From NCBI GenBank assembly GCA_029717555.1, contig JAMDHS010000034.1:1-64000 (forward strand): 64,000 nt of DNA, given 5' to 3'. Both the position numbers and the translations under genes were made by a program. This DNA comes from Peribolospora baueri. Its lineage: Eukaryota; Basidiomycota; Peribolosporomycetes; Peribolosporales; Peribolosporaceae. Position 1 is the stretch's first letter. Each line of letters opens with the position of its first letter. The notes below the pieces were generated by a model. That model had not been told where the DNA came from. It saw nothing but the letters and a program-made list of their open reading frames with translations, and did no database searches. This document shows, one piece after another, positions 35,704-48,500 of the stretch.

Positions 35704-38094
35704 ATGTCTGCCCCATCTAACGTCGCCACAGCTTCTCCAGAAGCTCCCGCTCGTATGTCCTCGCCTATCGGCAAGCGTGCGCGAGTTTCCTCAGTAGTCG
35801 CCAAGGCGCTCATGTTGCCGTCCTCGTCGCGCTCAAAGGACAAAGGCAAGGAGAAGGACAAGGAGATGAAGAGATCCGTCCCCGGCGCGTCTTCTGCGCA
35901 GGATGCTTCTGTTGGTGCGCCTGCGCATGCCGATCGGAAAGGGGCGCCGGCGGGGAAGCTGCCAATGGATGGCGGCTCGAATGCGACTACAGATGCCGTT
36001 GCCGACGGCGCGCCGGAACCTTCTTCGAACTCGAACACGGACCCGACGACTCATGGGGCTGTATTTGTGAAGGAGGAAACGTCTCCGGCCGATGAGTCGC
36101 CTTCGGGTGTGCCAGACGGTACAGCTCCTTCTCAAGCGGTGGTCGATAGCGTTGACGAGAGCTCCCTGACGCGTAAGGCTGGGAAGGGCCCGTACAAGAG
36201 AGAGGACGCAAAGGAAAAGAAGAAGGAGGTAAGGGAAAAGAGGAAGAAGGCCGAGTCATGGACCAAGGTCGAGCTTGACTCCAATTCCGGCCAGAGCATG
36301 TCCAAAGCGGAGAAGCAACTGAAGAAGCAAATCAAGGTGCAGGCGGCGGCGCGACGCAATGCCCTCGTCCTTCGCGCCATCATGGACCCTGGTGCCGACG
36401 TAGATGACACGGGAAATGCGGACGAGACTCAAACGGCGATGAAGGACCTTTCGCCTCCTGTACACAAGAGCAAGAACGAGAGCAAAGCCAAGGACAGGAT
36501 CAAGGTCAAGGCCAAAAGCTCGGCCTTCCAAAGTCCCCCACGCCCGAGGCCCGTCCCTGTCGTTTCTCAGCGCCAGCTTAAAAGCCTCAAGACGGCTCTC
36601 ATTGATCCTGATCAAGCAAGGGCGATTGTCGCAGAGCTGAGGACAATGCGACCTCCAGGGATGGAGAAGGAGAAGCTGAGGGTCGTCGTGGGCGGCGGGG
36701 AGGAAGTAGTAGTGGAAGAGCAGGCGGGGAGGAAGAACGGCGCCGGTAGCAATAACCCCGCATCCGCTGCTGAGGCTGTCGAAGGAGGATCCGAGCATAG
36801 CCAAGAAGGTACTTCGCTCCTGACGACCCTCGGCCTGATGCCGCGACCTCTGAAGGCAGCCTGTCTGGATTGTGGAGACGAGGAAGCGATGAGGAGAAGG
36901 GAGCAACATGAACGTCACGAACAGGATCGCCGGAAACGCGAGCAGAATGAAGAGGAGCAGCAGGAGGTGAAGAGTGCTGAGGGAGGAGGCGCTAGTACTT
37001 CTCTTGATGAGCAAGTGGAAGGCGGTAATGGCGGCTCTGATCCTTCCAAAACCAAAGGGGGAACAGAAAGCGGCGGAGGATGGAGCTGGGGCTGGTTCGG
37101 CATGTCCAAGTCGTCCTCTACCACCACCGCCTCCAATACAGAGAACGAGGCTGGTGCTGCTTCGTCTCCTTCCGAACCGATTTCTGCCACATCGCCCACC
37201 TCTCTTCTCCCCAACCTCGTAACCTTCGCCTCGTCGCCCACCACCGCTCTCTTGACCAGTGGAGTCTCTTACGCAGGAAATGCAACAGGCGCCTTCGACA
37301 TCCTCGCAACCGTCTCGGGCACGCTCATCAAAGCCAGCGGCGCTGACGAGAACGTAACGGCTCCCCTTGACCGGATGGCGATATGGATCCACTGGTTCGG
37401 CTTTGAGATCACCATGCCGCCTCCCTCCTTGGCTCATTTGGGCACCGCCAAGAGCATATCCGGTGCCTTCTTGGGGTTCTTGCAGACCATTTGCGTGGCT
37501 CAGGGTGTGCCAGAGATGTTGCCTTTCATCAGGTACATCTCGATGTAGTAAGTTGGGCAAAAAAGGATATAGGGTTTTTCGGCGAGCCCTGCTCTTTGCC
37601 GAGAGTGCTCATAAGTTGCGTACATCCCTTTCTTCTTTCCCCGGATTTTTTCTCTCCTGTCTACCTCCCCTCTCCCCGCTTTTCCCCCATCCCCATAGCG
37701 TCGACTTGGAATTCCAGGCCATCCAAGGCCAAGATCATGGGAACGGCGTCATCTTAGCAGGTGATTGACGTCTCTCACTCCATTCTCGTTTCAGCCCTAT
37801 TTCCATATCACACCAGACGGGACCATGTTTCTCATTGGCGACCATATCTGCTTCCTTACACCCCTTCCCTTGCCCACCGTCCTCCCTTAATTTCTATCAG
37901 CATCCTGGTTCATGCCTCTGGCCCTCGTTCCCCGACCATGGGACCTTCCCCTTACGTCAACTACCACCAATGGCACGGCTCCCGGCCGTCAGGCTCCTGT
38001 CCCACCTCCTGCCTCCTCCTCGCAGTCTGCTGCTAACACGCCGACGGTCCCCTTGCCGCTGCTGTCTGGTATGATTCCAGTCCCGGTGGCTTGA
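35704..38094 (+). CDS. unknown protein with Lys-rich N-terminus and conserved-looking C-terminal domain
   Basis: Three exons, 35704-37547, 37699-37760 and 37901-38094, give about 699 aa. The N-terminal 430 residues are charged and disordered, with Lys/Glu-rich probable coiled-coil parts (KREDAKEKKKEVREKRKKAE; MSKAEKQLKKQIKVQAAARR). At about 480-510 is a WSWGWFGMSKSSS patch. From about 535 the sequence becomes folded and hydrophobic: LLTSGVSYAGNATGAFDILA, DRMAIWIHWFGFEITMPPPS, ISGAFLGFLQTICVAQGVPE, then, across the two splices, YVDLEFQAIQGQDHGNGVIL and ASWFMPLALVPRPWDLP. The smooth continuation across both junctions supports the model. The start ATG has a good context (AAAGCCATGTC). I cannot name the family; a membrane-associated role is possible because the C-terminal part is hydrophobic but lacks clear long spans. 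Confidence 0.78.
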
Positions 38095-38798
38095 AACGAA
38101 GGGTGAGGTAGGAAGAATAATGGAACGATGGGCAAAGTGGCCAATCAGCCAAGGGGTTCAGTTCCATTATTCTGTCCGTTGGCTGGGACTGGGTCCGACG
38201 GCTAGGTCAGGTTAGGTTTCGTCGATGGCCAGGCGTATTGCTGGCAATGCACTGGGCTGGGGACAACGCGCGGGTGCGCTGAGCGAATTGGTACGGGATG
38301 GGATGGCCTCAGGACAGGATGGGATGGACAGAATGGGGCGGCGGAAGATTGAGGGCGAAGATACCTAGTCATACTATCGATGCAATACGTCGCCTCTCCT
38401 CTTGGAGGCATCGTTGTCGCTATTTGTCTCCTTTCTTTCTTAAATCGCCACCTTATTTTTCGTTCGTGCTAGTTTGGCACGCCTCTGATGATTGTAACCA
38501 CAATGGATGAACGATCTTTTGTAACCTCCTTACTGTCGAGGCAGTCCTTTCCGATTCGGAACCTCAGAATCGCTAGGAACGGAACACAATCTCACTAACC
38601 AATGCCAAGCTTACGCAAGTGCCCACAACTGTTGTCAATGATAAGCAGACACATGTGGAAGAGATCCGCGGAAGTGGCGATTGGACATTATACATGGTCG
38701 TGCATCCTCTGCATCTCGTCTCGCCGCCTACCTCCATGTCTACGACCGCCGCCGCCCCATTCTACATAAGGCTGGGAGCGGCAAGATCAAGGAGAAAA
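38095..38798. other. intergenic region between convergent genes
   Basis: About 700 bp between two stops facing each other (38094 + and 38799 -). No gene seen. It contains a 13-nt inverted repeat at 38114-38173 and a run of GGGATGG-type repeats around 38298-38345. Confidence 0.45.
38114..38173. repeat. inverted repeat, 13-nt perfect arms, 34-nt loop
   Basis: AGAATAATGGAAC at 38114-38126 is mirrored by GTTCCATTATTCT at 38161-38173. It begins 20 bp after the stop codon of the preceding gene, so the mRNA 3' untranslated region could form this hairpin. AT-richer than its surroundings. Confidence 0.75.
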
Positions 38799-39420
38799 CT
38801 ACTGGGTGGTGACCGTCTTGTCCTCCTCTGTGAGGATGGTGTCGAAGAGAAGAGGGGAGATGAGAGGTTGTTTCAGAGATTGAAAACAATGGGCGTCAAA
38901 CTTTTGGTAAACCGATGCATTCCCTTAGCCCACCTCAGCGGCAATGAGCTATACTCTCCACCTTGGCGCCAAAACCAGTCTCTGCCGCTAAGGGCGAGCA
39001 TGCGAAGGGCAATCCCTGCATAGCCGTCGTCACTCACCAATGCGCTCAATTATCCCATTAGCACCGGAAAGGCCCTTGAGATTCTCAAGGTGACTCTCGG
39101 GAATGGAGCCAGCGATAGCCTTGATGAGCGTGCCGCCGATGGGCTTACCTTGGCCGCCTGCAGCAGCGATGTCGTTGAGATGCTGTTATGGTAATGATGT
39201 AGATGAAAAGAAGTAAATTGCAAGATTAGGAGAAGGGTGATGCGAGTGAAGGAGAGAGTGTACATCTACCTTTTCAATCTCCTGGTCCGTTGCGGAGTCC
39301 TTAAAGGTGACAATGTAAGACTTGTGCTCTGCGCGGGTCGGCGAGCGATCACGGAGAGACGGGAGTTGAGACGTCCTCAGTCTGTTACTGACCAGGGGAG
39401 AAGCATCGCTCACCAGACAT
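38799..39420 (-). CDS. PBI2: proteinase B inhibitor, Pbi2-like (I9 inhibitor domain)
   Basis: Small cytosolic inhibitor of vacuolar subtilisin-type proteinase B; in yeast Pbi2 also takes part in vacuole fusion as LMA1 with thioredoxin. Four exons of 7, 59, 145 and 29 nt (39420-39414, 39328-39270, 39182-39038, 38827-38799) give 79 aa, the usual size. The product starts MSEHKSYIVTFKDSATDQEI, has IGGTLIKAIAGSIPESHLEN and ends ERIEEDKTVTTQ. The YIVTFK strand at the start and the acidic ..TTQ tail are hallmarks of fungal I9 inhibitors. The last exon holds only nine codons and was found by looking for that tail. Without it translation would stop at a nearby TGA inside the intron. It is divergent from the valyl-tRNA synthetase gene. 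Confidence 0.9.
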
Positions 39421-39770
39421 GATGTCGACTTGCTTCAAGTTGGATGATCAAAAGGGATACACAAGGAACGATCAAGACTCGTGTAGACGTGCCGGAGAGG
39501 AGGCAGGAGGTGGTGGTCAGGTTGATGGCTGTCCCGCTTTGGTCGTCCTTATCAGTCCACGCGTCGCCCCCGCATCTGATCGATCGACTGCGGCATGATT
39601 GCCTTCGCTGCCCGCATACGGCGCCTATGACCGACGGCTCGGAACTACCGCAGTCATTTTTATAACCCTACTCTTATCACCCGTCCGGTCCGTTCATTGA
39701 CTCACATCGCGGATAGGCCAAGAAGAAAGGAACGACGGCGATCCACCTCCATCTTCATCTCCGTCGTTTT
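39421..39770. promoter_or_regulatory. divergent promoter region, PBI2 / VAS1
   Basis: This 350-bp interval separates the inhibitor ATG (39420, -) from the upstream ValRS ATG (39771, +). Both promoters must lie here. No specific motif can be assigned. Confidence 0.5.
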
Positions 39771-42700
39771 ATGACCTCCAGCTCGGTCTGGACTGTCATC
39801 CCTCGCTGTGCACTTTTCTGTCCAAGGCGCACTTCTATTCCGTTTTGTCTCCTTTGGACGCCTCGCCTTGCAAGTTCTCACTCTCTCTCGGCCTTCTCGC
39901 CTCGCCGCTTGACCACGACCATGGCGTCCGACAGCGCTCTCAACGACCAAATCCAGAAGGCTGCCGCCGCCACCACGGCTGACTCCACACCCCATGCGGA
40001 CAATGGGAGTGTAGGACAGCCTACCCCTTCTTCCACGGAGGGCACCAGCACGCCTACTACCAAAAGCGCAGGTGAGGAGGCATGATGTTCGGACCACCGC
40101 TCAGAGGTGGTCACGGTAGCTCAATGTCCCCTGTTCACTCATCCTCACAGCGAAGAAGGCTGCCAAGGCTGCTGAAAAGGCCGCCAAGGTGGCGGTCAAG
40201 CAGGCTGCGAGGGATGCCTCGGCTCCCAAAGCTGGTGGCGGAAAGAAGAAGGAAAAGGAAAAGAAAGAGGCTGTACCTGAAGTGGATGATTGGGTGGACC
40301 CTACCAAGCCGGGCGAGAAGAAGGGTGAGTTGATGTGCTGTCGTCGTACCTTGTCCTTGCATGCAAGCTGATTGAGCATGTTATTTTTGTCGCCATCTTT
40401 CGTAGATCTCTCCCTGCCGATGGAGGCAGCATACAACCCCCTCCACGTAGAATCTTCTTGGTTCCAGTGGTGGGAAAAGTCCAACTTCTTTGCTCCTCAG
40501 GATCCTCCTCCCCGCCCAGACAACGGAAAACTCGGTCAGTCCAACTCGGAGAACACTTTCGTCATCCCTGCCCCGCCGCCGAACGTTACGGGCAACCTGC
40601 ACATCGGCCACGCTTTGACAATCGCCATTCAAGATACGCTAGTGAGGTGGTGAGTAATCACGAGGGGTCCCGATATGTATCTTTTCGTCCCAGCTCTCTC
40701 GCTACGAAGAGTTGGGCTCACATCTGTGGCGCTCTGTCGCAGGTGCCGAATGCGAGGTATGCATGTTCTCTTCAACCCAGGCTACGACCACGCCGGTATT
40801 AGCACGCAGTCGGTGGTGGAGAAGCGTCTGTGGAAGACAGAAGGCAAGACGAGACACGACTACGGACGCGAGGCGTTCCTTGGAAAGGTGTGGGAGTGGA
40901 AGCACGAGTACCAATCTCGGATCGCCAACCAACTGCGCCGACTGGGAGCTTCGTACGACTTCAACAGGGAGAGATTCACGATGGACGAGAATCTGTCGAA
41001 GGCTGTTATCGAGACGTTCTGCAGGCTACACGAGGATGGACAGTTGTATCGGGCGAACAGGCTTGTGAACTGGTGTGTCCGCCTGAACACCACGCTCTCC
41101 AACCTCGAGGTGGAGCAGAAGGAACTTCCCGGGCGGACTCTACTCAACGTCCCCGGCTACGATGCCTCGGAGCGCATCGAGTTTGGCGTCATCGTCTCGT
41201 TCGCTTACCCGATCGAAGGCTCGGACGAGAAGGTCATTGTCGCTACCACCCGTCCCGAGACCATGCTGGGCGACACGGCGGTGGCGGTGCACCCGGACGA
41301 CCCCCGGTACAAGCACCTCCACGGTAAGTTCGTCTTGCACCCTTTCCTCGACCGACGTATCCCCATCATCACGGACGACATCGCTGTCGATATGAGCTTC
41401 GGAACTGGTGCGGTCAAGATTACGCCAGCCCATGATCCTAATGACTACGAGGTTGGCGTGAGGCACAATCTCGAGTTTATCAATATCCTCAATGACGACG
41501 GCACGTTCAATGAGAATGCTGGACCTTATAAGGTGAGCCTTTGGTCCGATTCGATCATTTGAGGTACTCCTCTACTTCCTGCCTGCCCCACCCCAGTCCC
41601 CCACCCCCACTCTCGCACAACTTCTAACCTAATGAACGTTTCCCCGCTCCTTGGGATGTCGCACCGACAGGGCGTCAAACGCTTCTCTGCCCGTCGACAG
41701 GTGATCGAAGCGCTCAAGCAAAAGGGTCTCTACGTGGAGACGAAGGACAACCCGATGAACGTGCCCATCTGCGTAAAGTCGGGAGACATCATCGAGCCAC
41801 TCATGAAGCCACAGTGGTGGGTCGATTGTAAGGGCATGGCGAAGGAATCGGTCAAGGTGCGTTGTCAGGATGGGCCTTTGCTCCGCCCTGTGCTAGGGCA
41901 TCAGGATAGCTCATATATTTCCTGCACGTTCCATCCTTTTCCTTGCATTTGTTTACAGCGTGCCCGAGCTGGCGAACTAACCATCACGCCCAAGCAGTCT
42001 GAAGCGGAGTTCTACCGCTGGATGGAGAACATCCAGGACTGGTGCGTCTCCCGTCAACTCTGGTGGGGCCATCGTTGCCCGGCTTACTTCGTCGACGTGG
42101 AAGGCGAGGCAAGGGACCGCGCGGACGGAAAGAATTGGGTGGTGGGGAGGACCTTGGAGCAGGCGACGGAGAGGGCCGAGAAGTTGGCCGGGGGCAAGAA
42201 GTTCCAGTTGGAACAGGACGAGGACGTTTTGGACACCTGGTTCTCCTCCGGGCTGTGGCCATTCTCGATTATGGGCTGGCCTGATAAGGTGCGCTAGGAA
42301 AGCCTGACTCGCTTTCTGCGAGCATCTGCGTTTCGCGCTTACTTAGCCTCCATCATCGCGTCCTTCGTTCCTGCTGACCTTTTGGTCTCATCCTTTCCAT
42401 GCATATTTCGCAGACCTCGGACCTCAAAAACTATTACCCCTCGTCGGTGCTCGAGACCGGCTGGGACATTCTCTTCTTCTGGGTGGCACGCATGATCATG
42501 CTCGGCATCAAGCTCACGGATCAGATGCCTTTCCGCGAAGTCTTTTGCCACGCCATGGTCCGAGACGCTCACGGTCGCAAGATGTCCAAGTCGCTCGGCA
42601 ATGTGATTGACCCGATCGATGTGATCGAAGGCATCTCTCTCGAGAAGCTCCATCAGAAGCTCCTGGAGGGCAACATGGATCCCAAGGAGACGACAAAGGC

Positions 42701-44515
42701 CATGACGGGGCAGAAAAAGGACTTCCCGAGCGGTATCCCCCAGTGCGGCACCGATGCGTTGCGCTTCACCCTCTGCGCCTACACCTCCGCCGGAAGAGAC
42801 ATCAACCTGGACATCCTCCGCGTGGAAGGGTATCGCAAGTTCTGCAACAAGCTCTGGAATGCTACTCGATTTGCACTCATGAAGCTCGACGACGGTTTCG
42901 AGCCTCCCAAGGACGACAGTCTGACTGGCAAGGAAAGCCTGGTGGAGAAGTGGATTTTACACAAGCTCGATGCAGCCGCCAGGGAGATCAACGAGGCGCT
43001 CAAGGAGCGCAATTTCATGAGCGCCACCTCTGCGCTGTATAACTACTGGTTGTACGAGCTTTGTGACGTTTACATCGTGAGTCTGGTGGCAAATACCTTG
43101 TGCGCTGAATGGAAGAACTGCAGTGCAAGGTGCAGGAGCTCACGTTGTACCCCAAACAATTCATTCTGTCAACCGGATGCCCACCCACAGGAAGCTATCA
43201 AGCCCATCACGGACCCGAGCGCTCCTGCATCCCAGCGCAAGTCGGCCCAGGACACGCTCTACAACGCCCTCGATGGCGGACTTCGACTTCTCCATCCTGT
43301 CATGCCTTACGTTACCGAGGAGCTTTGGCAGCGTTTGCCTCGCCGGCCCGGTGATGAGACCCAGACGATCGCGCTTGCTGCTTATCCTACCGCGGTAAGT
43401 TTCATACGTTGAGGGCTATACTGCGGCTTTGCTGTGTTGGGTAGGAGGTCTTGGCGCGTCTCTCTTCTCCAAGAGTGCTTATTTCTCTGCCTCAATTTAC
43501 CTTCTCTTTCCCGCCCCAAACTCCACCGCTCTGGTACACCTTCCTGTCTCCCTTTCGCCGTCGTGGTAACATGCGATCCGGACCAACGAACGATAGAGGG
43601 AGGATAGGAAGAACCCGGAGGCGGAAGCGGACTTTGAGCTGGTCTTCTCCGTCGTTAGGACCATTCGGTCTATGGCCGCGGAGTATGGATTGCAGAGCAA
43701 TTTGCAGAGTGAGTATGGACTAAAAGAATTTTGCACGGAGATGTACTCAAGCTCGGCAGAGAGGCACTGGAGAGGATCTGGCCCATTCTTTCGCACGCTG
43801 ACATCTTTCCGTCACCGTGCTTGACTTACCACTTCTTTGCCCTGAAGTGACCATCCAAACCGCGAACCCACGCCTTCGCGAGCTCCTCTCCTCACAAACG
43901 GCGACAGCTGCCGCGCTGATCAAGGGGACCAAGTCTATCGACGTTGTCGCCGACCCGAGCCAGGTGCCGGACGGCTGCGTCGTGACCACTGTTGGCGCCG
44001 ATATATCGATCTACTTGCTCGTCAGGGTGAGTTTGGTCGTGTGTGTTTTCTCTTCGAGCCATACTGGATCGGAGGGAATCGTAGATGAGTTTCCTGTCTG
44101 AGCGATTTGGCTGGGTGGAGAAGGTGCGCTGATCAGTTTCCCACTTCGTCTCTCTGTGCTCGTTCGATCCCTTGCCCCCTTCTCGTCCGACATAGGGTCT
44201 GGTCAACTTTGATGCGGAAGTGAAGAAGCTGGAGAAGAAGATTGACTTGGCTAAGGGTAGCGTGGCCAAGTCTAAAGGCCTGCTTTCCAAGGAAGGCACG
44301 CCTGAAGACGTAAAGAAGGCGACTGCAGAGAAGGTATGTTTTGGACGGAGACTGTTCGTGGTTTGCATTTAAGCGGTGATGGAGTCGATCCTGTGCGAGG
44401 GCCGGAGTGGATGTTGATGAATTTTCGGTTGGCGTTCTTGCAGGTTCGCAACCTTGAGGCTGAAATCGAGACCCTCAACCAGGCCATTCAGAAATTCCTC
44501 ACTCTTAAGGGTTGA
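39771..44515 (+). CDS. VAS1: valyl-tRNA synthetase, probable dual mitochondrial/cytosolic
   Basis: Class I synthetase charging tRNA-Val. Twelve exons: 39771/39921-40071, 40151-40324, 40406-40649, 40743-41532, 41671-41856, 41959-42288, 42414-43076, 43191-43394, 43597-43708, 43848-44026, 44196-44333 and 44444-44515. From the ATG at 39921 the product is 1,080 aa; from the in-frame ATG at 39771 it is 1,130 aa. Numbered from 39921: HIGH at 174-177 ([12 protein letters not shown]), editing-domain motifs including [13 protein letters not shown] and [25 protein letters not shown] at 681-685 ([13 protein letters not shown]), an anticodon-binding region, and a C-terminal coiled coil ([13 protein letters not shown]). 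An Ala/Lys-rich stretch at about 50-100 precedes the core. The 50-residue leader from 39771 has six Arg, many Ser/Thr and no Asp or Glu, as expected for a mitochondrial presequence. Confidence 0.95.
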
Positions 44516-45526
44516 CGACCTGCGTGCAATGCGATTATTGTGTCGAAGGGCCAACGGGTCCGGGTGTCTTCGTAGAACATATTCGCCAAAGGTTACCGCA
44601 GTCGCCTCGCCGCTCGCACCTATTCCATTGTTCCTCTTTTGCGTATCTTTTCTTTGCGTGTTGGGGCCGATGGCCAGCCGGCCTGCCAGGCTCCCTTTCT
44701 TCTCTCTCCCCACACACATGTTTTCTATGACACTTGAGATGAAGGAAGGATAGAACAGCGGATGAGTCTTACGTCGTCTCCCTCTTACCTGGTCATCCAT
44801 CCCGGTTTTGTCGCGTCGAATTACACACGCTCGCCTGGCCTGAATCCTCCGATGCCCTGACTCGTTTCGCGAGCCATGCGAAGAGCATGACGATCATATG
44901 CGCATAGTCACGAAGCATGCGCCTCGTGTCGTCCAAGCCATGGACGACGACGTTCGAGTTTCTGTGGAGAAGCGGGTGTTGACAACTCGTCCGAGATTGG
45001 CTCGACTAACCCGGTTGGTTAAGCGCATGACGTCAGCTCATGTTGCCTGGGGCGGTACTGTACGACTGTGGAGCGCCGCTCGATGGCTTCCACGATGTTT
45101 TCCGGGCTTGCTGAAACTGGCTGAAACTGGCTGGACTGGGCATCGCGACTGTGAACAAGGGAAATTGGGACGAGGCGCGAGGCGCGTCTGTGAATGGGAA
45201 AGGAGAACAAAGGCTGATTAGATTAGAAGTCCGGGGCGACAAACACGGCCGACACTAAGGCTGATAAGGCGAGATGAACTAGACAATCATCCGTAACTCC
45301 GACCATTATCGAGCGGCGCATTTGGGAACTCTTCCACACCGCTCCCCACGACGGCGGTGACGACGATGAACGAGGAGCTGTGCTAACCACGACGTGCTTT
45401 TTGTACCGATTCGCTCGTTTCTTAACTTCTTCATCTCGAACTCACCACCATCCACCGTCTACCTCATTCCATCTGTCCATCATCGTACATCACCCTTTCA
45501 GATCCGAGACCCCCCTTTCAGCACAT
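44516..45526. other. intergenic region, VAS1 3' end and SAC3 promoter
   Basis: About 1 kb with no gene supported. A short tandem repeat (CTGAAACTGG twice plus a partial) lies near 45113-45135. The SAC3 frame is open from 45380 but has no ATG before 45527. Confidence 0.45.
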
Positions 45527-48500
45527 ATGTCCATTCAATCTTGGCCGTCAAAAAGTCGCCGAACTACCGAGGACACGTCTACCTCCCAACCCCAACACGA
45601 CTGTCAGCAGCAGCCATCGGGCCGAGGTCGTTCGGACGACGATGCATCCGACAGCGACGATGACGAAACATCAGAGCCAGAGTCGAGGCGAGAACGGCCG
45701 TCCTGGTCCCGGTGGCCCGGCATTGAGGAGGAGGATGACGACGACGACCAGGGTTATGAGCCCCCCCCAATGAGGTTCTCCCAAGCATTTCACGACCGAA
45801 TGGACGCCCTCCCAAGGAGCGAGGAGGATAAAAAATACAGGGAATGGGTACTCAGCCTCCCTGAAGGTTGGGATTATGACCCTGACAGACCCATCATCTG
45901 GAAAATTTCCCCGGTCGACAACGGTGAAGAAGAGGCGCTTCTCCGTTGGGCCGCTACCAACAACTTTGACGACTCGGACTTCGGCTTCCGCCGGATGCCT
46001 GCAAGGTCAGAATTGGAATACGAATTTCGATTAGACCTCATTAATTACATGCAGAACTTGAGGGACGAGCAGGAGCTGGATCAGGTCATCGAGCTGCTCA
46101 ACCTCGGCGAATCGGACAGCGTCGCCGCGGCCGCTTCAACTAAGCAGCTGACGGAATTCGGGTCCTGTTTGCTGGACCTGTTACAACGCTACCTGCCGGT
46201 GGAAGATCCATCGCAGTTCGCTGCCGTCAACGAATTGGCCGGAGCGATGGAAGGCTGGAACGTGACCACAGAGAGGATGGCCGCCGAAGGGCAGACACAG
46301 CACGCACGGCAACGGCCGGCGAGAAACGTCGGCCGAAGGAGCGTTATGATAGAGCTGGAGACTGGGGAGAAGGTCACCGTTCTGCCGGTCAATTTCTTGG
46401 ACGTCACTTTGCCCCCCATCCGTCGGTTTCTTCGGCAGAAAGCATCGTCACGATCAGCGTCTGGGGCCAACCCTAACGTGAACTCCACAGAAGGCCGGAG
46501 CCAAGATACAGTCGGACCAGGACGGACTGCTGAAGGAGGAGGGGATCGGAACCCTCCAGCAGGAAGGCCTGCTGAGATAGCGCCCGGGAGCGGGTCGCAG
46601 ACCAATGTTCAGCCTGCGCCCTCTTCTTCGCTCGCTCCGGGTCCATCCACCGATCAGTCTACCAACGCTGCCCTGGAAGGTGACGAGGAAACATCGCAGC
46701 TTGCGCCGCCTCCGGCCATTGGCCAGTCGACTCACGCTGCCGTGGAAGGTGATGAGCAGACGTCACTCCCTGCGCCGGGATCCATCCAGCCGGAAGCGCT
46801 AGGGCACTTCGACCTCCGTCCGGAGGATCTGTACGACCAGCAGCAGCCGAGTTCCATTCATCCTGAAGCGCAGACGCATTTGGACCAACACCAACTGCAG
46901 CAGCCGTACGGAGAACACACGCAACAGCAGGCGCCCGAACAACACCAGCTACAGCAGACGGTGGAAAGAGATGCACAGTCAGAGCTGGACGACCAGCAGC
47001 AGCCGAGCTTCATCCAGCGTGAAAGGCAGGGATTCCTGGACCAGCATCAGCTGCAGCTGACGATGGACGAGAACGTACAGTCACAGCTGCATTATCAGTA
47101 CACGCAGCAGATACACACCTATCAACACCAGCAGCAGCATGCTCTAACTCACCAACTGAACGAAGACTACCAGCGATATGCGTGGGCCGGAAGTGGTAAT
47201 GTGCCACTTACCTATCAGCAAGCATATGCCTCTGGCATGGGATACGCAGCCGCTGCTGAGCTGGCTGCCATTGGTACAGATCAGTCCTATGAGCACCAGC
47301 AGTTCCACCAGTACCAGCCTGGCCCTTCCGTGCTCTCACTTGCGAACACCCAAGTACAGACTCACCCTAATGGCGAGCAAATGAGATTTTCATCAATTGC
47401 CCCTATTGTTACTGATACATACTACCATCAGCCGGGCAACCAAGATCAGCAGACTCATCCCGCTCACCAGTACGATGGCGAGCAAATGATCTCTCCGTCG
47501 GATATGTCCACCGCGTCGTCCAACCCCTACATCTCCGTCACAATGGGGACCTCCGATGCAAACAGCGAACAGCTGAACGTTCCATTGCCAGAGACGGCTG
47601 AGGACGCCGGAATGTCGGTCGGCGCCCAAGTGATGTCGGCGGAAAGTAACAGTAGTCGCATCAACATTGGCACGAACAGCGGCAACGACGGAAGAAACGA
47701 AGAGCCAACTGCGGTATCACGTGAAGCCTACCCTCCTCCACTACCCGTCTCGCCCGTTCACGCTCTCACCGCATCTTCGGGCACTGCCATTCCTCCGATC
47801 GGCGAAGACGAACGCATTGGCGACCACAAGAACGCCGGCGTCGACACCACCGCTGGTGACGCGACCAAGGCCGGTGACGACCACGACGCCGCGTCGGCCG
47901 ATAACGCTGGGGTGGTCCATTTGGCCACGCCCGTCGATCACACTGTGATCCCCGCGACCGTCGATCACGGCATAAACGACGATAGGGAGATACAGATGCC
48001 GGCGCGACAGGAAAGTGTCATGACTGCGTCTTCGGATGGCCGAAACGCTTTTGCGCCGCAAGAAGGACAGCAGCAGAATGGCGACGTAGCCCCGTCGTTG
48101 GCGAGCGGAGGCAGCTTTGTCTTTCCTCTGGGGCAGCAGCAGCAGCAGCAACCACAGCACGATGCCTTCACATCATCATCGAGTGGAGTCGGTCCCTCCC
48201 CGTTTTCAGCAGCTGGAAGCAACTTTTCCTTTACGGCGGAGCAGCAACAGCAGCAACAAATGGGCCAGTTCCAGCAGCCGTCCAGTGCATTTGGGCCTGC
48301 TCCCGCCGGACTGTCGCCGTTTTCCAGCGCGTTCGCTCAGGGGTCTCCGTTCTCAACTGCGTTCTCCCAGTTGAATTCCTCGTCACCATTTGCCGGCCCC
48401 TCCATCCAGTTGCCACTGTCCACCTCATTCCCCACCTCCACGTCTTCTTCTCCTGCCATCCAGCCCCCGTCCGCATTTCCAGTCCCAACTTCGGCCGCTA

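Noticed and set aside
36256-37560. 434-codon open frame antisense to the 35704-38094 gene
   Set aside because: Shadow of a biased coding sequence; no domain, while the sense product continues smoothly across two introns.
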